A stretch of DNA of 64,000 bases, from NCBI GenBank assembly GCA_019916065.1, contig CM034240.1:46920238-46984237 (forward strand). Reading direction: 5' to 3'. The stretch comes from Vitellaria paradoxa (lineage: Eukaryota > Streptophyta > Magnoliopsida > Ericales > Sapotaceae). Of the stretch, positions 47,011 through 59,206 are shown piece by piece (position 1 is the stretch's first letter; each line of letters opens with the position of its first letter). The translations under genes were made by a program, and so were the position numbers. Below the pieces are notes generated by a model that made no database searches, had not been told where the DNA came from, and saw only the letters and a list, made by a program, of their open reading frames with translations.

Positions 47011-48439
47011 CGTACAGGTAAATTGATTTGCTATACAAGAGAGTGTTTAGAGTTATAAAAAAAATTAATGTAAATTTGTAAATTTTATAATATCAACATT
47101 CTTACAATGAGTAGAAAATTTAGGTTTCATAGAGATTTGTGAACTCCAAATAACCCGGCCCATTTCTAAGTCAAATTTTTAGTAAATTGTCCTTCTTATT
47201 TCTCCCAACTTAATTTCTCTCATCCCTATTTATTTACATATATCCCTTTCTCTTTCTTAAAAAAAAAAATTACCTAATTCTCTCTCTAAAATTAATTTTT
47301 GTCATCTTCATTTATTTATCTCTATCTCTTTTTCCTTTTTTTTTGGGGTTAAAAACACAAACATTCTTTTTTAATTATTTTTTGATCTTCATTCATTTAT
47401 CTAAAATTTACATTCTCTCTTCTAATTAATTTTTTGTTTATCTTCATTAATTAATCTCTTTTTCTCTATTTAACCTTAAGGGTTAAGTAAACTTGATAAA
47501 TAATTTTATTTTGTATTTAATTTTGATTCATTTGTCAAGTATTAACAAATTTGATTTATTCTATTCAAAAATTATGTTGCTTAATATTCATAAAAGTTTC
47601 AAAATACAATATCTAAATCATATCTGCCCAATCATCCTACACTGATTTACTATTTTAAATCATATTCCAACCATATTTTATGTTGATAAAAATAAAAGAG
47701 TTATTTATTTTTAATTTTCAAATCAACACAAACATACTAAAAACAAGTAGTGTAGTAACGATTAATTATACAGAGTAACTCAATTGATAAGATTTTGGTC
47801 CCACGAGTCATTAGATCAAATCTTCTCAAGTTTACTAGAGGTTTACGTTATTAATTTTAAGAACTCAAAATTAATTGGTGTGCAAAATAAGATTAAAATT
47901 TTCATAATTATATAACTGATCTCCAACCCGACACACATAATTTCTCTCTCTTTTACGTTTTGTTAAGAATTTTCATAATTCCATTTCCAATAGCCATTCT
48001 CCAACCGAGCACATGTAACCTCTCTCCCCTTTTTTATGTTTTGTTGACCCCGCGTGAGAGAGGGAGAGAATTGACTTATCTCCCAATCACCAACCCACAT
48101 CGCCTAAACAACTAATAATTTGATTTCCTTAGAGCAGTAATGAGATTATGTCACATTTATATAATTATAATGAATTTTATTAAAATATAAGTACGCTCTT
48201 AACGAATTTAAAATATATGCTAATAAAGTACTAAATAAGTTTTTAAAAAAATTGATATTTTAATGAAATGTATTGTTTTATTTGTATACGACTAATAATA
48301 ATAAGGTATAGATGGCGTTTGGGATTTTTAAAAAATTTTAAAAAACAAAAATTAATGTAAAAGTAAAAGTAATACATATACAAATATTAGTTAGGAAAAA
48401 TTAAAAATTTTTAGATTTTGTTTTTTTTAAAAGGATTAG
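47011..48439. other. AT-rich region upstream of CSE
   Basis: CT-rich and AT-rich DNA including a near repeat of catgtaacctctctcccc-type sequence (47,935 and 48,010). At 48,313-48,435 a half MITE begins ggcgtttgggatttttaaa. No gene was seen. Confidence 0.45.
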
Positions 48440-48505
48440 TTGGTGGCACCGGCCAAAAAAAAAAAAAAAAGTTCCTGTGGGCCCGTCAAATGGGTCACCC
48501 CACCC

Positions 48506-48550
48506 ACCAACTTTACCTACCGCGAATGCACCCTAGCCCATAGGGTAGGT
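48506..48550 (+). promoter_or_regulatory. AC elements (MYB sites) upstream of CSE
   Basis: accaact (48506-48512), acctacc (48515-48521) and ggtaggt (48544-48550, the complement of acctacc) cluster 120-170 bp before the start codon. AC elements of this form are the binding sites of lignin-pathway MYB regulators such as MYB46, MYB58 and MYB63. Confidence 0.65.
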
Positions 48551-48658
48551 GAAAACCAATCCACTAGAAAAACATTCCTCCAGCCGACCCACCGGCGATC
48601 CAAATACTTAAAAACACCTTCGCCCCCCATCCACTCCGCTTTACGGGCTACTATTGCC

Positions 48659-48672
48659 ACCAACCACCAACC
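48659..48672 (+). promoter_or_regulatory. Two ACCAACC motifs directly before the CSE start codon
   Basis: accaaccaccaacc at 48659-48672 ends one base before the ATG. It gives two AC-II-type motifs in tandem. In this position it is probably in the 5' UTR, and it also gives a good plant initiation context. Confidence 0.5.
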
Positions 48673-49758
48673 ATGCCGTCAGAACCACCAACCCCGCCGC
48701 CGCAACAGCCGGAGGCGCCGCCCAACTTCTGGGGTGACATGCCGGAGGAAGAATACTACACATCCCAAGGCGTTTGCAACACCAAATCCTACTTCGAGAC
48801 CCCCCACGGCAAAATCTTCACGCAGTCGTTCCTGCCGTTGGATCTACCCGTTAAGGGCACCGTCTTCATGACCCACGGCTACGGATCCGACACGGGCTGG
48901 CTCTTCCAGAAGATCTGCATCCACTACGCCACCTGGGGTTACGCCGTCTTCGCCGCCGACCTCCTCGGCCACGGACGCTCCGACGGCATCCGCTGCTACC
49001 TCGGCGACCTGGAGAAAGTGGCCGCCGCCTCCCTCTCCTTCTTCCTCAGCGTCCGCCGCAGCGACGCCTACGAACACCTCCCGGCTTTCCTCTTCGGCGA
49101 GTCCATGGGCGGCGCCGCCACCATGCTCATGTACTTCCAGTCGGAACCCGACACTTGGACCGGCCTCATCTTCTCCGCCCCACTCTTCGTCATACCCGAA
49201 AACATGAAACCATCCAAGGTAAATTCCAAATTCCCCAATCTGAAACAGAGCAAACTATATCTATAATTCCTCTTCAATTCTTCAGATTAAAGTCAAAAAA
49301 TTTTAAATTCCCCACAGGTGAGGCTGTTTATGTACGGGATGCTATTTGGTCTGGCGGACACGTGGGCGGCGATGCCGGACAACAAGATGGTGGGGAAGGC
49401 GATCAAAGACCCAGAGAAGTTGAAGATCATAGCGTCAAACCCGAGGAGGTATACTGGGAGACCGAGGGTGGGGACGATGAGGGAAATCGCCAGAGTCTGC
49501 GAATACATACAGAGCAACTTTCACAAGGTGACGGCGCCGTTCCTGACGGTGCACGGCACGGCGGACGGCGTGACGTGTCCGACGAGCTCGAAGCTGCTGT
49601 ACGAGAAGGCGTCGAGCGACGACAAGACCTTGAAGATGTACGAGGGCATGTATCATTCGTTGATTCAGGGTGAACCAGATGAGTGCGCTAATATTGTGCT
49701 GGGGGATATGAGAGCCTGGATTGATGAGAGAGTCGAAAAATACGGGTCCAAAGTGTAA
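48673..49758 (+). CDS. CSE: Caffeoylshikimate esterase (monoglyceride-lipase-type alpha/beta-hydrolase)
   Basis: Two exons, 48673-49218 and 49318-49758 (TAA), join in phase 0 at ..ENMKPSK-VRLFMYG.., giving 328 residues. The family-typical N-terminal NFWGDMPEEEYYTSQGV is preceded by a proline-rich start. Catalytic features are H68-G-Y-G (oxyanion region), nucleophile G-E-S144-M-G, acid D265 (HGTADGVTCP) and H295 (GMYHSLIQGE). LGHGRSDG is also present. CSE hydrolyses caffeoyl shikimate to caffeate and shikimate in monolignol synthesis. The protein was also described as a lysophospholipase. The Arabidopsis counterpart is At1g52760. There is no signal peptide, so it is probably cytosolic. The 99-bp intron and GC-rich first exon contrast with the AT-rich surroundings. 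Confidence 0.95.
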
Positions 49759-50950
49759 TTAATGGAAACATTAAAGGGAATTAATTGAAATTAGCATTTA
49801 ATAGGGGGACGAAAGATAGTTGTTGATTCTGCTGAATACGGAGGGTTATGCTCTGGTGGGGTTTGTGTTTTGGGTAAGAGAAAGTTGGATTTCCGCGGAC
49901 TGTATTTTCTCCAAAATGTATGATTTGTTGAATGTGTTAAAAATAAAAAGGTCACTTTGTATCTCCAAAATGGGTATTATAAAATTTAATTTAGATGCGC
50001 CTATGAGTTCGCAACATAACACAGGTCGCGTCTAGGAATGGTAACGGGACCCGCGGCTAAGGGAGAATGCTAATAGGACCCGTGGGTAAAGGGGAATTCG
50101 ATCCGGTCTTATTTTATTGCAAGAGAAGTAGCGAGCGAAAACAAACCAAGTAATTTTTTTTTTTTTTTCACCTCGGCTCGAGAAAAGATTTGATTTGAAT
50201 TCATTTCGTGATTAACATAAATTTGTAATTAAAACAAATTCCAATCAAGTTCGATTTGTAGTTCTTTTAAAATTAAGTTCGAGTTAAAAAAAATCGGTTA
50301 ACAAATAAATTTGTAAGTCGACTCGATAAAATAATATGTATATATTTTTAATATTTTTATAATATTTTATTTATTATATTTTAAACTAAAACGTTGTTAT
50401 TTTGGCTTAATCAAGTTAATTCGCAAGTTGATCTCGAATCTATATTTTTTTCATCAAGTCAAGCTTAAATTTATATTATAGTTCAAATGAAAGTCAAGTT
50501 TTACCCAGTGTATATAGTTTGAGCCGAATTTGAATAAATTGAAACTATTTAACACAACTCGTCTCGTTTTCACCCCTAAATGAGAGTGGAACCAAAAAAA
50601 AACTTTGTATGGTTTAGAATCAATATGGGATTAGAATAAATTTTTTCATTCAATTCCAATTAAGTTTTAAATTAGAAAAGTTCGTTTATTAATTTCATTT
50701 TATATTTTGAAATTTAAAATATTAGTATTGAAATATTTATTTTTAATATTTTGTTGATTTTATGTTAGCTTTTGATTTTTTTTTTAGTTCTTTTTTTAGT
50801 AGATAATCTGCATATACTTTGTTTGTTATTTAATTTTTTTAAATAAAAGAATAAATCATTACTAAACCTTGATGGCGTAAGGCGAAGGGTGAAAACGAGG
50901 ATTATCTACTAACCAAGTTAAAGATATGTTGTTGTTTAGTTGATGTAGAA
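49759..50950. other. 3' region of CSE and AT-rich spacer
   Basis: The probable 3' UTR ends before about 50,030. AT-rich DNA with no recognisable gene follows; at 50,036-50,560 it reads like an old, decayed repeat. Confidence 0.45.
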
Positions 50951-51374
50951 GGCATTTGGAGTGTTGAAAAATAATAATAATAAAAAAAATAATTTGAGTA
51001 ATTTTTTGATGTTTGGCACGCAATCATTAAATCGTATTTTTCAGATATGAATAATATCGTTTTTGACTTTTGTGTCAGCTTTTTGGTTTATAAGTCCGTT
51101 TGAACTGTTTTTCTTGATCCGTTCAAACGGTTTTATGTCAGAATTTTTTACAAGTTGTTGAAAAATTTTTTAGAATTGTAAAAAAGTTTTTGGGATTTGT
51201 AAAAATGCTATTGAAGTTTGTAAAAATTTATTGGGATATATAAATATATATAAATTTATAGAAATTTCATAAAATATAAAGATGACAAAAAATGTTAGAA
51301 AATTTTAAATATTTTCAAAAATCTTTAAAAATTTTTAGAGATTTTTTCACATTTACAGCACTCCAAAAGCACCC
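50951..51374. mobile_element. MITE with internal palindrome (424 bp)
   Basis: The ends are ggcatttggagtgttgaaaa and the complement of agcactccaaaagcaccc. The internal inverted repeat at 51096-51130 is ccgtttgaac / gttcaaacgg. No exact target duplication. Confidence 0.7.
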
Positions 51375-52304
51375 ATAACAGTTTGAATCTATACAATTCC
51401 TGAAAAAATGTGTTCTGTAATTACACTAGGAGAATAACTCTATAATTTATATAAATTATCGTAATTCATTTGTTTAGTTTTGTTTTCTTTATACTCCATC
51501 ATTGCGTAATTATTTTTATTTATGTATGTTGACATAATTTTTTTAATTTTTTAGTTATGAAATAAATATAAAATTTATCCCCGAAACAATAAATTTAAAT
51601 AAAAAATAATTATTATATTAGTACTACATGTGCATGGCACATGCTTAAAGACTAAGCAAAATGTTTATGGATTAGATTGCAGTTCCTGAGGGACGTGAGT
51701 TGGGTTCCTAATTCCTAAACAAATGGGCCTATTTGCGATGAATTGATAAATGGGCTTGAACAGCGGCCTGACCACCGTGGAAATTCAGAATTGGCCCAAC
51801 GATTTTGAGGTTTAGTATCTCACCAAAGGCTTGAGCCCCAGAAAATATACTTGTCACCTGAGGCTGTTACAAAACCTTAAATTTATGTAAATATTATTCC
51901 CATCACCAACCCTTAAATTTATTTTATGTCGTATTCGTATTCTATTTCAATAAAAAGGTAACTTTTGGAGTTCAAAAAAGTAATATGATGAAATTTAATT
52001 AAAAAAAGTTAAGAATTTTTAAAGTTTTTTTTTAAATTTTCAGAAATATTTGGAGCTCTAAATGGTATTATTATTATGTTGACTCAGAGACTTGAGTTAC
52101 TTGATCAAAATTTGTTATGTTTTTGTGGGTGTTCTCAAGTTCAATATCAAAGGAGGTTACGTTTTTGAAGATCTAAGCCTAAATATGGAACTTTCATGAA
52201 GTTATCCGATTCACGATATTCGTAAACTTTTGCACGAGTTTTCAAGGAATAGGCGAGGCCGGCTTGAAAATTTGGGTCATTAAAAAAAAAAATCTTATTG
52301 TTAC

Positions 52305-52622
52305 GTGACTGTTTAACACTTCAAAAGTTAGAACAAAATTCATACTTTTTTACGTTTAATTGGTACGATTAAAAAATTATAATAAAAATCATTCAAATAT
52401 GGTTTTAACCATCGGTTAAAACAGTTCTTGTCAAAAAAATTATTGAAAAATTTAAATTTTTTTGTGAGTAAAAGTTAGTAAAAATTGGTAAAAGTTTGTA
52501 AAAATTTATTAAAATTTTGAAATTTTAAAACAAATGCATGAAAAACAAAATTGAACAAAAATGGATAAAAATTAAGAAAAAATAACAAAAAAATTGTAAA
52601 TTTTGAGTGCGAAACGCCCCCC
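52305..52622. mobile_element. Probable MITE with internal palindrome
   Basis: The right end is ttttgagtgcgaaacgcccc and the left end (gactgtttaacacttcaaaa) is a diverged complement. The internal inverted repeat is gttttaacc at cggttaaaac (52402-52422). Boundaries are approximate. Confidence 0.5.
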
Positions 52623-52814
52623 TAGTTACGTCCAATGTGGCATCCCTCTTGGAATGATTTCACTTGAAACATTTTGATGCCAACGAAATTTCCCATCAAT
52701 TTAAACATGGTCTTACCATCCAAAAAAGGTCAATTGTTGACTACGGCAAATGTCGAGAATGGCAAATGTCAACTAAACTTTGATGTTGCTTCCAATGTTT
52801 ACACGTATATAAGT

Positions 52815-53135
52815 GATTTTTAGGCTGTCCCATGTCGGGACAGTCAGGATGTGCGTGTGTTTATATTCTTCACTTGACTTTTCCAGATTTGAGCTGAAAT
52901 ATTAAGTTGTAAGTTTTTTGCTTCAAAAAAATTAGCGTGTGCGTCTCGTCCAATACTCTAATCTCTCTATGGATTGCGTAGGTTTCATCCCGCATTTCAT
53001 CAGTCTGGGTTTTGATTCAAGGGGTTACAGTAGGCAGGTTATCCTATATCGGGACAATTAAGGTGTGTACATATATTTATATCCCTTACCTGACCTTCTA
53101 ACTTTGAGCTAAAATGTTGGGTTGTAGGTTCTATG
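52815..53135. repeat. Direct repeat pair, ~100-bp unit, ~215 bp apart
   Basis: ggctgtcccatgtcgggaca .. gatttgagctgaaatattaa .. gttgtaagtt (from about 52823) recurs as ggttatcctatatcgggaca .. actttgagctaaaatgttgg .. gttgtaggtt (from about 53037), about 75-80% similar by eye. Confidence 0.75.
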
Positions 53136-54456
53136 ATTAAAAAAAGTGAATTTTAATTTTAGCTTACATTTTATACAATTTTTGTACAAATATAAATTAT
53201 TTTTTCTCTTTCTGTTAATAATTAATTAGGCAAATAATTTAATTAGTCTCTTATTTTGGTTAGTTAACTTAATAAAAATTAATATTAATACGTTATTGTA
53301 ATTTTTGTCAATATTGTAATATCAAATTATTGGTGTCCTATTTAATTTAAAGATGATAAATTTTATTTAATTTCATACACCTTTTTTTTTAAATAAATAT
53401 TAAGCTATAATATTACAATAAATTTATTTTAATAGTATATTTAAGAATTTGTTGTCTTGTGTGTGGTGATAATTTGACAAGTATGTTGGCATTGATGTCA
53501 ATATTTAAAATTTATCAACTATTAAAAATAAATAAAATGGACTAATTATTGAACATATTACTTTAAAATTTAAAATTAAAATCTAAATTTATGTTTGATT
53601 GGGTATTGAGTCTTTATTTATTTTGAATTTCATTAATTATCCTTAATTAGTTTTTTGAGACAGGAAGAAAGATTAGAAAGGAAAATATATTATTATTATG
53701 TGAAAATTATGATGGAATAACTATAAAAGATAGAAGATTAAATAAAAGAAAATTTGATGTATATGTAACAATAGTTTATTAAAGATTTTTAAAAATTATT
53801 GAAATATTTTTGAATTATATCAAAAGAGTAATTATATGACTGTCATAATTTTTTATTTTGCTGTGCAAAAAAAGTAATAAAATGGAAAAAGAGCAGAGAG
53901 AATCTTTAAAATGCAATTTACGGGTTCCTAGAAAATGGGTAAAATATAAGAAACATAGTAGTTTTGAAGTATTATTTATGAGATTTATAGAGAATTGGTA
54001 AAAATATGAGAAATAGGATAATTTTGAATTATATTCAAAATTACGAGGACAAAACTAAATATATGTCACACTAAGATAACAAAAATGAATTTTTTATTCA
54101 AAATTAATAAAATAAAAATATTTTTAACACATTAAAAATTAAATTAGAATTATAAAAATGGTGGTTCAAATGAAAAAACAGTCAAATAAGTAAAATGAGA
54201 AAGAATTAAAAAAGAAAAAGTGACTTAGGATCATAAAATCATGAAAACCAAATTATAATTTTGGTAATTTAAGTAAACATTTTTAAATATGACATTTATG
54301 TATTCAAAAACAGAAGTAACCAAAAAACTATTTGCATTTGTAAGTCATTAAATCTATAAATTAATTTGGCTACTTTTTTCAATGTAATAATTTTAAAAAG
54401 CATCGCGATAATAATAGAATTTGAAAAATATCGTAACATTTGGGTTTAGATATTTA
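53136..54456. other. AT-rich intergenic DNA
   Basis: A/T-rich spacer with no recognisable gene, RNA or element boundary. Confidence 0.5.
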
Positions 54457-54821
54457 GGCCTCGTTTGGAGTAAGAAAAAATAAGATAAATTGAGATAAAA
54501 TGTTATTTGGGGTTAATTTTAGCGCTCTTTTTTTCTGAAAAGTAGCAAACCGTGGGAACGGTTTTTTCAAATCCGTTCCCACGGATTCAAAAAAATTCAC
54601 AAAAAATAGCAACAATGGTACTCGTTTGAAAGTTTTCGATACAAAGAATATGATTATATAAAAAATTTACACATTAGGTTAACCTACTTTCAGATTTTTT
54701 TTATTTTTTTAGCGAAATATTGAAATTTTTTTAAATTAGTGATGGTAGAAAAATTAGAGATAGAGTGGTTGTTAAAGATTTATAGAGTTTTTTAGAGGTT
54801 TATAGTATACCAAACGAGACC
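54457..54821 (+). mobile_element. PIF/Harbinger-like MITE with internal palindrome and TTA duplication (365 bp)
   Basis: The ends are ggcctcgtttgg and, complemented, ggtctcgtttgg. TTA flanks both sides (54454-54456, 54822-54824). The internal 12-bp inverted repeat ccgtgggaacgg / ccgttcccacgg is at 54550-54584. A diverged inverted copy lies at 37475-37842. Confidence 0.9.
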
Positions 54822-54889
54822 TTAATTTGTTTGTTTTTATATATGTCATGGCCTAAATATAAGGGCAAATACTAGTTTTAAGCAACTTA

Positions 54890-55211
54890 AGTGGCATTTA
54901 ATTTGCTTTCCTATTTTTTATTTTTATTTTGTGTTTTATGCTTTAAAAATTTTAAAATAAGGAAAACATAAAATGTTTTATTTTTTCTTATTTTGAGATT
55001 TTTTTTATTTTGAATAAAAAACGCTCAAAACGACTTTTTACTATTTTTATTTTATGTGTAAATCTATTTTCTGTTTTCTAAAATAAATTTTAAAAATATG
55101 AATGACTAAGTGCATTTTAAATTATTTTCTTTATTTTCAAAAATATAAAATAAAAAATAACCTCAAAATAAACAATAAAAACTAAAAATTAAAAAAAATC
55201 AAATACCACCT
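54890..55211. mobile_element. MITE family B member (~320 bp)
   Basis: The left end is aagtggcatttaatttg and the right end is aatcaaataccacct, an imperfect complement. The interior is shared with the 63.4-kb copy (ttttatgctttaaaaat, ttaaaataagg, tgtgtaaatctatttt). Confidence 0.78.
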
Positions 55212-55642
55212 CAACTTCTAAAATTTGTCATCTTTAAAACAATGTGAAAAAGACAAGAATGCCACTAAAATAAATAAATAAATAAATAAAAACTAATTAG
55301 CGTTCTCTAAATCCGCCACACATCATTATCATCTAACAAAACAAAATAAATAAATAAATAAATAAAAAGAGAATCTCGATGGTGTGTTTGGATTCTAGAT
55401 TTCCTCCGAATGTCAAAGTGCACAACCAAGGGCAAGCTAAGCCAAGGTCGCCACCAAAAACAAGTTGTGCAAAATATGGCTCCCACATGCCTGGCATCAG
55501 CATGCCCGCCCGACATCCCAAGCAACTGGCTACTCCATAGACACGAGACCTGGGATTTTGGGTTTTATGCCAGTTTTGTGATTTGATGTTAGTTCGGCCA
55601 TATCAATCTTTTTAATAGTTAAAATTAAAAATTAACGGTTTA
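55212..55642. other. Intergenic stretch with a GC-richer patch
   Basis: Includes (AAAT)n runs at about 55,268-55,290 and 55,345-55,366. A patch of ordinary composition at 55,375-55,560 has open frames on the minus strand that I do not recognise. Confidence 0.4.
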
Positions 55643-55790
55643 GAGTGTGTTTGGAATAATAAAAAATAAAATAAAATGAGATAAGTTGTGAGTTCGTAAT
55701 TCATGCAGTGAGGTAAAAAGTAAATAATTTTTAAAAATTTTCATAATTTTTCAGAGATTTTTTTTATTTTTTAACACACCAAATAGCACC
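55643..55790. mobile_element. MITE family A member with TTA duplication (148 bp)
   Basis: The ends are gagtgtgtttggaataat and the complement of aacacaccaaatagcacc. TTA duplication at 55640-55642 and 55791-55793. The interior is ttgtgagttcgtaattcatg. Confidence 0.85.
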
Positions 55791-58401
55791 TTAATATATT
55801 ATTATATTTTTTAATTTAAAAAAATTCAACATATTTAAATTGTTAGATTTCAATCTAAATATTTGGGTACCATTTGGGAACAAAAAGTTGGTAATTGAGC
55901 TACCAACTACTAACTACTAGTTTTTTTTTTTGGTTAAAATGACCAAATTTATCTTTTTACATTTTAATTTTTATTTAAATATTGAATGATAAAAATATTA
56001 AATTAACAAAAAATTAAAGGATTAATTACTAAAAAGTTAATTTTTTTTGAATTAAAAAAATTATTTATTTAGTAATTAGTTAATAATCAATTAAAAAAAT
56101 AAAATTTTTTCTTCCGAACTCAACCTTAATGTTGCAGAGCTAATTAAAAAGTATTTAAATAAATTTGAACAGTTAACTTTGGATCTAAGGATTCAGACAG
56201 TGGATATTATTGAGGTGACAGTCCAAGTTGCTCTCAGCCTACGCTTTCCGAGAGTTGAGCTCATGGTTTCTCTCAAGCTGCAGGCATAGGAAGTGTGAGA
56301 TTGATTAAAATTAATCAAAATTTATTAATTTTTATTAAATTTTTATATTTTTTTAATTAAATTTTATTACATATTATTTTTACATTAAATTTTTATATTT
56401 TTATTATATTTTTCATCGAAACTTTTATCAATCAAACATCCCGTAACTCCATCACGTGCATGCATAGTCCGTTAATTAGAAATAAGTTTACCCCATGCCG
56501 ATGAGCTTATCGAACGGGGAGTCACTAGTCCTATAATTTGCCCCCTTCGCTGTCACGGTGATGAAAATACATACATATACATATATATATATATATATAT
56601 AACATGTTTAAAATGATAGAAAGTAAAATAAAATAAAATAATTTAAGATAATTTATAAATTTGTAAATCGTACAGTAAGATAAAAAAATAAATAATTTTT
56701 AAAAATTTTTAAAAATTATTAAAAATTTTCACCGTTTTTTATTACACTACACACACTCATAATATGTCACTTATTAGGGTTGGTTTAGGAAAAGAAATTA
56801 AATTTTTTATTTTTTAAATTATTTTTATTTGATATAATTTTTATCCAATTTTAAATTTATTTATATTTAATAATTTTTAGATATGTTGTTAGCATTCATA
56901 AAAAATTTTGAAAGAATTAAAAAAATTTATTTACGAGTTACAAAATATTAGTATTTCTTAAAATAACTAATTTTTTTTCCACATAAGTAAAATTTTCTAC
57001 TTGAAAGTATTTTTTTATAATGTTTTTTAGATTAATGTGAATAAAATATCTAAAAATAGTTAAATAAAAGAATAAAATCTAAATTTGATTTAAAAAAAGT
57101 CATATAACACTAATAAAAGCTAAAAAAATAAAAATTAAAAATTTCCCCCAAACCATGGAGTGTTTGAATGACAAAAAAAGAATTAGAAAAAAGTATAAAA
57201 ATTAATATAAAATAGATATTTGGCAAAATTTAATTAAAAAATTGATAATTTTTTTTTAATTTTTAATAAAATTGGGTAAACCAAGTACCCTTTTCTCGTG
57301 TTCTCTTTATTCTGTCACCAAGCAAGTCTCTAATTTATGTCTTGTTTCAATGATAGAGGGATATTGGCATCATTTTGATGTCAATTTGTATATATCGCTT
57401 CTCAAAACGTTGTATTAAAATTGAACGATGCGCATGTATCTACGCTTTCCTCCCCCCATACCACGGGGATAAGGAGTCATTTGTATTTATTTGGAGACAA
57501 ACACTCTCCATAAAGCAATCCTCATGATCGCAACTTGGAATGCGATTGGCCAATAATTTGTGGATTGAACGCAACTCCTGCTTATTATTGATTCTATAAA
57601 ATTTGATGTCACAGCCAAAGCAACTAGGTTTGGTAACGTCCAATCCATTCTTTTCTAAAATAGAAGCCGTGACGTTACTTTCTTTCTTTTTTCTTTTTCT
57701 TTTTCTTTTTATATTTCTTTCTCTTTTTTAATATGAATTCCACATCAATAAGTCTGAGCCGTCCATTCTTAAGGGCGGTTTGGAGTTTTAATTTTCTCCT
57801 ACAAATTTTTTAATTTTTCAATATTTTCCATATAAAATTTTGTTTGAAAATCACGCAATTAAGCAGCAAAGAAAAGAAAAAGAATTGCACAGGAGATTTA
57901 CGTGAAAAACTCAAGACGGGAAAAACTACGGACAGAGAAGAATAAATTTACTATATTGAAAGATTGGTACAAAAGACGATAATAACAGACTATATGGCGC
58001 AAAAAGATAAATGTATATGAAAAATCCTAATTCTAAAGTATATATTTTGCATATCAGACCTTAAACGAATCAGATTTGGGTCATAATCGGGTCAACTAGT
58101 CTGTACCACGGGGCTCACTGTGAGCTTTTCCGGCCGATCCAAAATTGAATTCGGATTACACATTCTTACAATTTTTTTTTTAATTTTTTTTAACTTTTAC
58201 TTTTTTAAAATTTACCAACTTTCTGTAACTTCTTCTAGTTTTTATAAATTTTTACTAAATCAATAACTTTTTTTTAAATGATGTGTAACAGTATTAAAAT
58301 AAAAATTACAAAAAAAAATTATTTTTTTAATTTCCCAAACACCCCCTTAATTGAACGATTCATGCCCTATATTAATTTCGCAAGAGATTGGATATTCCTT
58401 T
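55791..58401. other. AT-rich intergenic DNA with decayed repeats
   Basis: Contains a probable degraded family-A MITE at about 56,601-56,760 and (TA)n at about 56,578-56,600. At about 57,855-58,165 a stretch resembles a retrotransposon LTR/leader (atttacgtgaaaaactcaag, gggtcataatcgggtcaact). A minus-strand open frame at 57,440-57,643 is not recognisable. Confidence 0.45.
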
Positions 58402-59206
58402 AACATTCAAGCTGTTTAATTTTTGTGCAGGGAATGATCACATAACAGATAAAGGCGTTTTATTTATTTATTTATTTATTTTGCATAGCGATATGCGGCG
58501 TGTGCCCTTCTTTAATTTGTACTTTTTCTTTTTAATTCAAATTTAAAAAACTTATTCGACAAAAAATGAAAAAGTTCATAAATTTTTTAAAAAAAAAAAG
58601 TAAAGAGGGAGAGAGAGAGGGCGAGAGAGAAAGATGAAGAATTGTAGATGCAAATTTTTTATTTAATTGAATTGAAAAAGATAAAGAACTAAAAGTTATT
58701 TTTAAAAATTTAATTTATCAGTTATTTTTTAATTTCTTAAATTTTATAAATTAGAGAAAATTAATGATAATTGAATTTACATATGTGAAGAAATTAGATA
58801 AAAATAATGAAAAAAGAGTTTTTTTGGGTTAAAGTTAGTGAGCTAAATGACCCTAAGATTCATTAGAGTGTGAGGAGAAAAGAAACATACTGACATACAA
58901 AAATATATCAATTCTATAACATGTGATTAGGACTGTTAAATTAAATTCAATGATTTAAATGTATTCTTATTTTTTAATCTAAAAAATACAAATATATTTG
59001 AATTGTTAAATTTTAATCTAATAATTATGAATTATTAATCAATTACAATTTAACAAGATTTAAAAATAATAATAAGAAAAATAAATGCATACAAGCACCT
59101 ACAGTGGGAGCAACCATTTACTTTTCCTGATTGTCTATGTTAATTTATTTATTTTACCATAATTTATAGAGGTAGGAGTAAATTTGTAATGCTTAAAAAA
59201 AATAAA

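Noticed and set aside
48440..49077. Alternative frames overlapping CSE exon 1 on both strands
   Set aside because: They are shadows of a GC-rich coding exon; the CSE frame has full family similarity.
55307..55525. Minus-strand open frames (72 and 62 codons) near 55.4 kb
   Set aside because: Overlapping frames with no known domain, next to simple repeats; no support for a gene.
57440..57643. Minus-strand open frame with several cysteines
   Set aside because: Short, isolated and not matched to a family I know; could be an exon remnant but cannot be supported.
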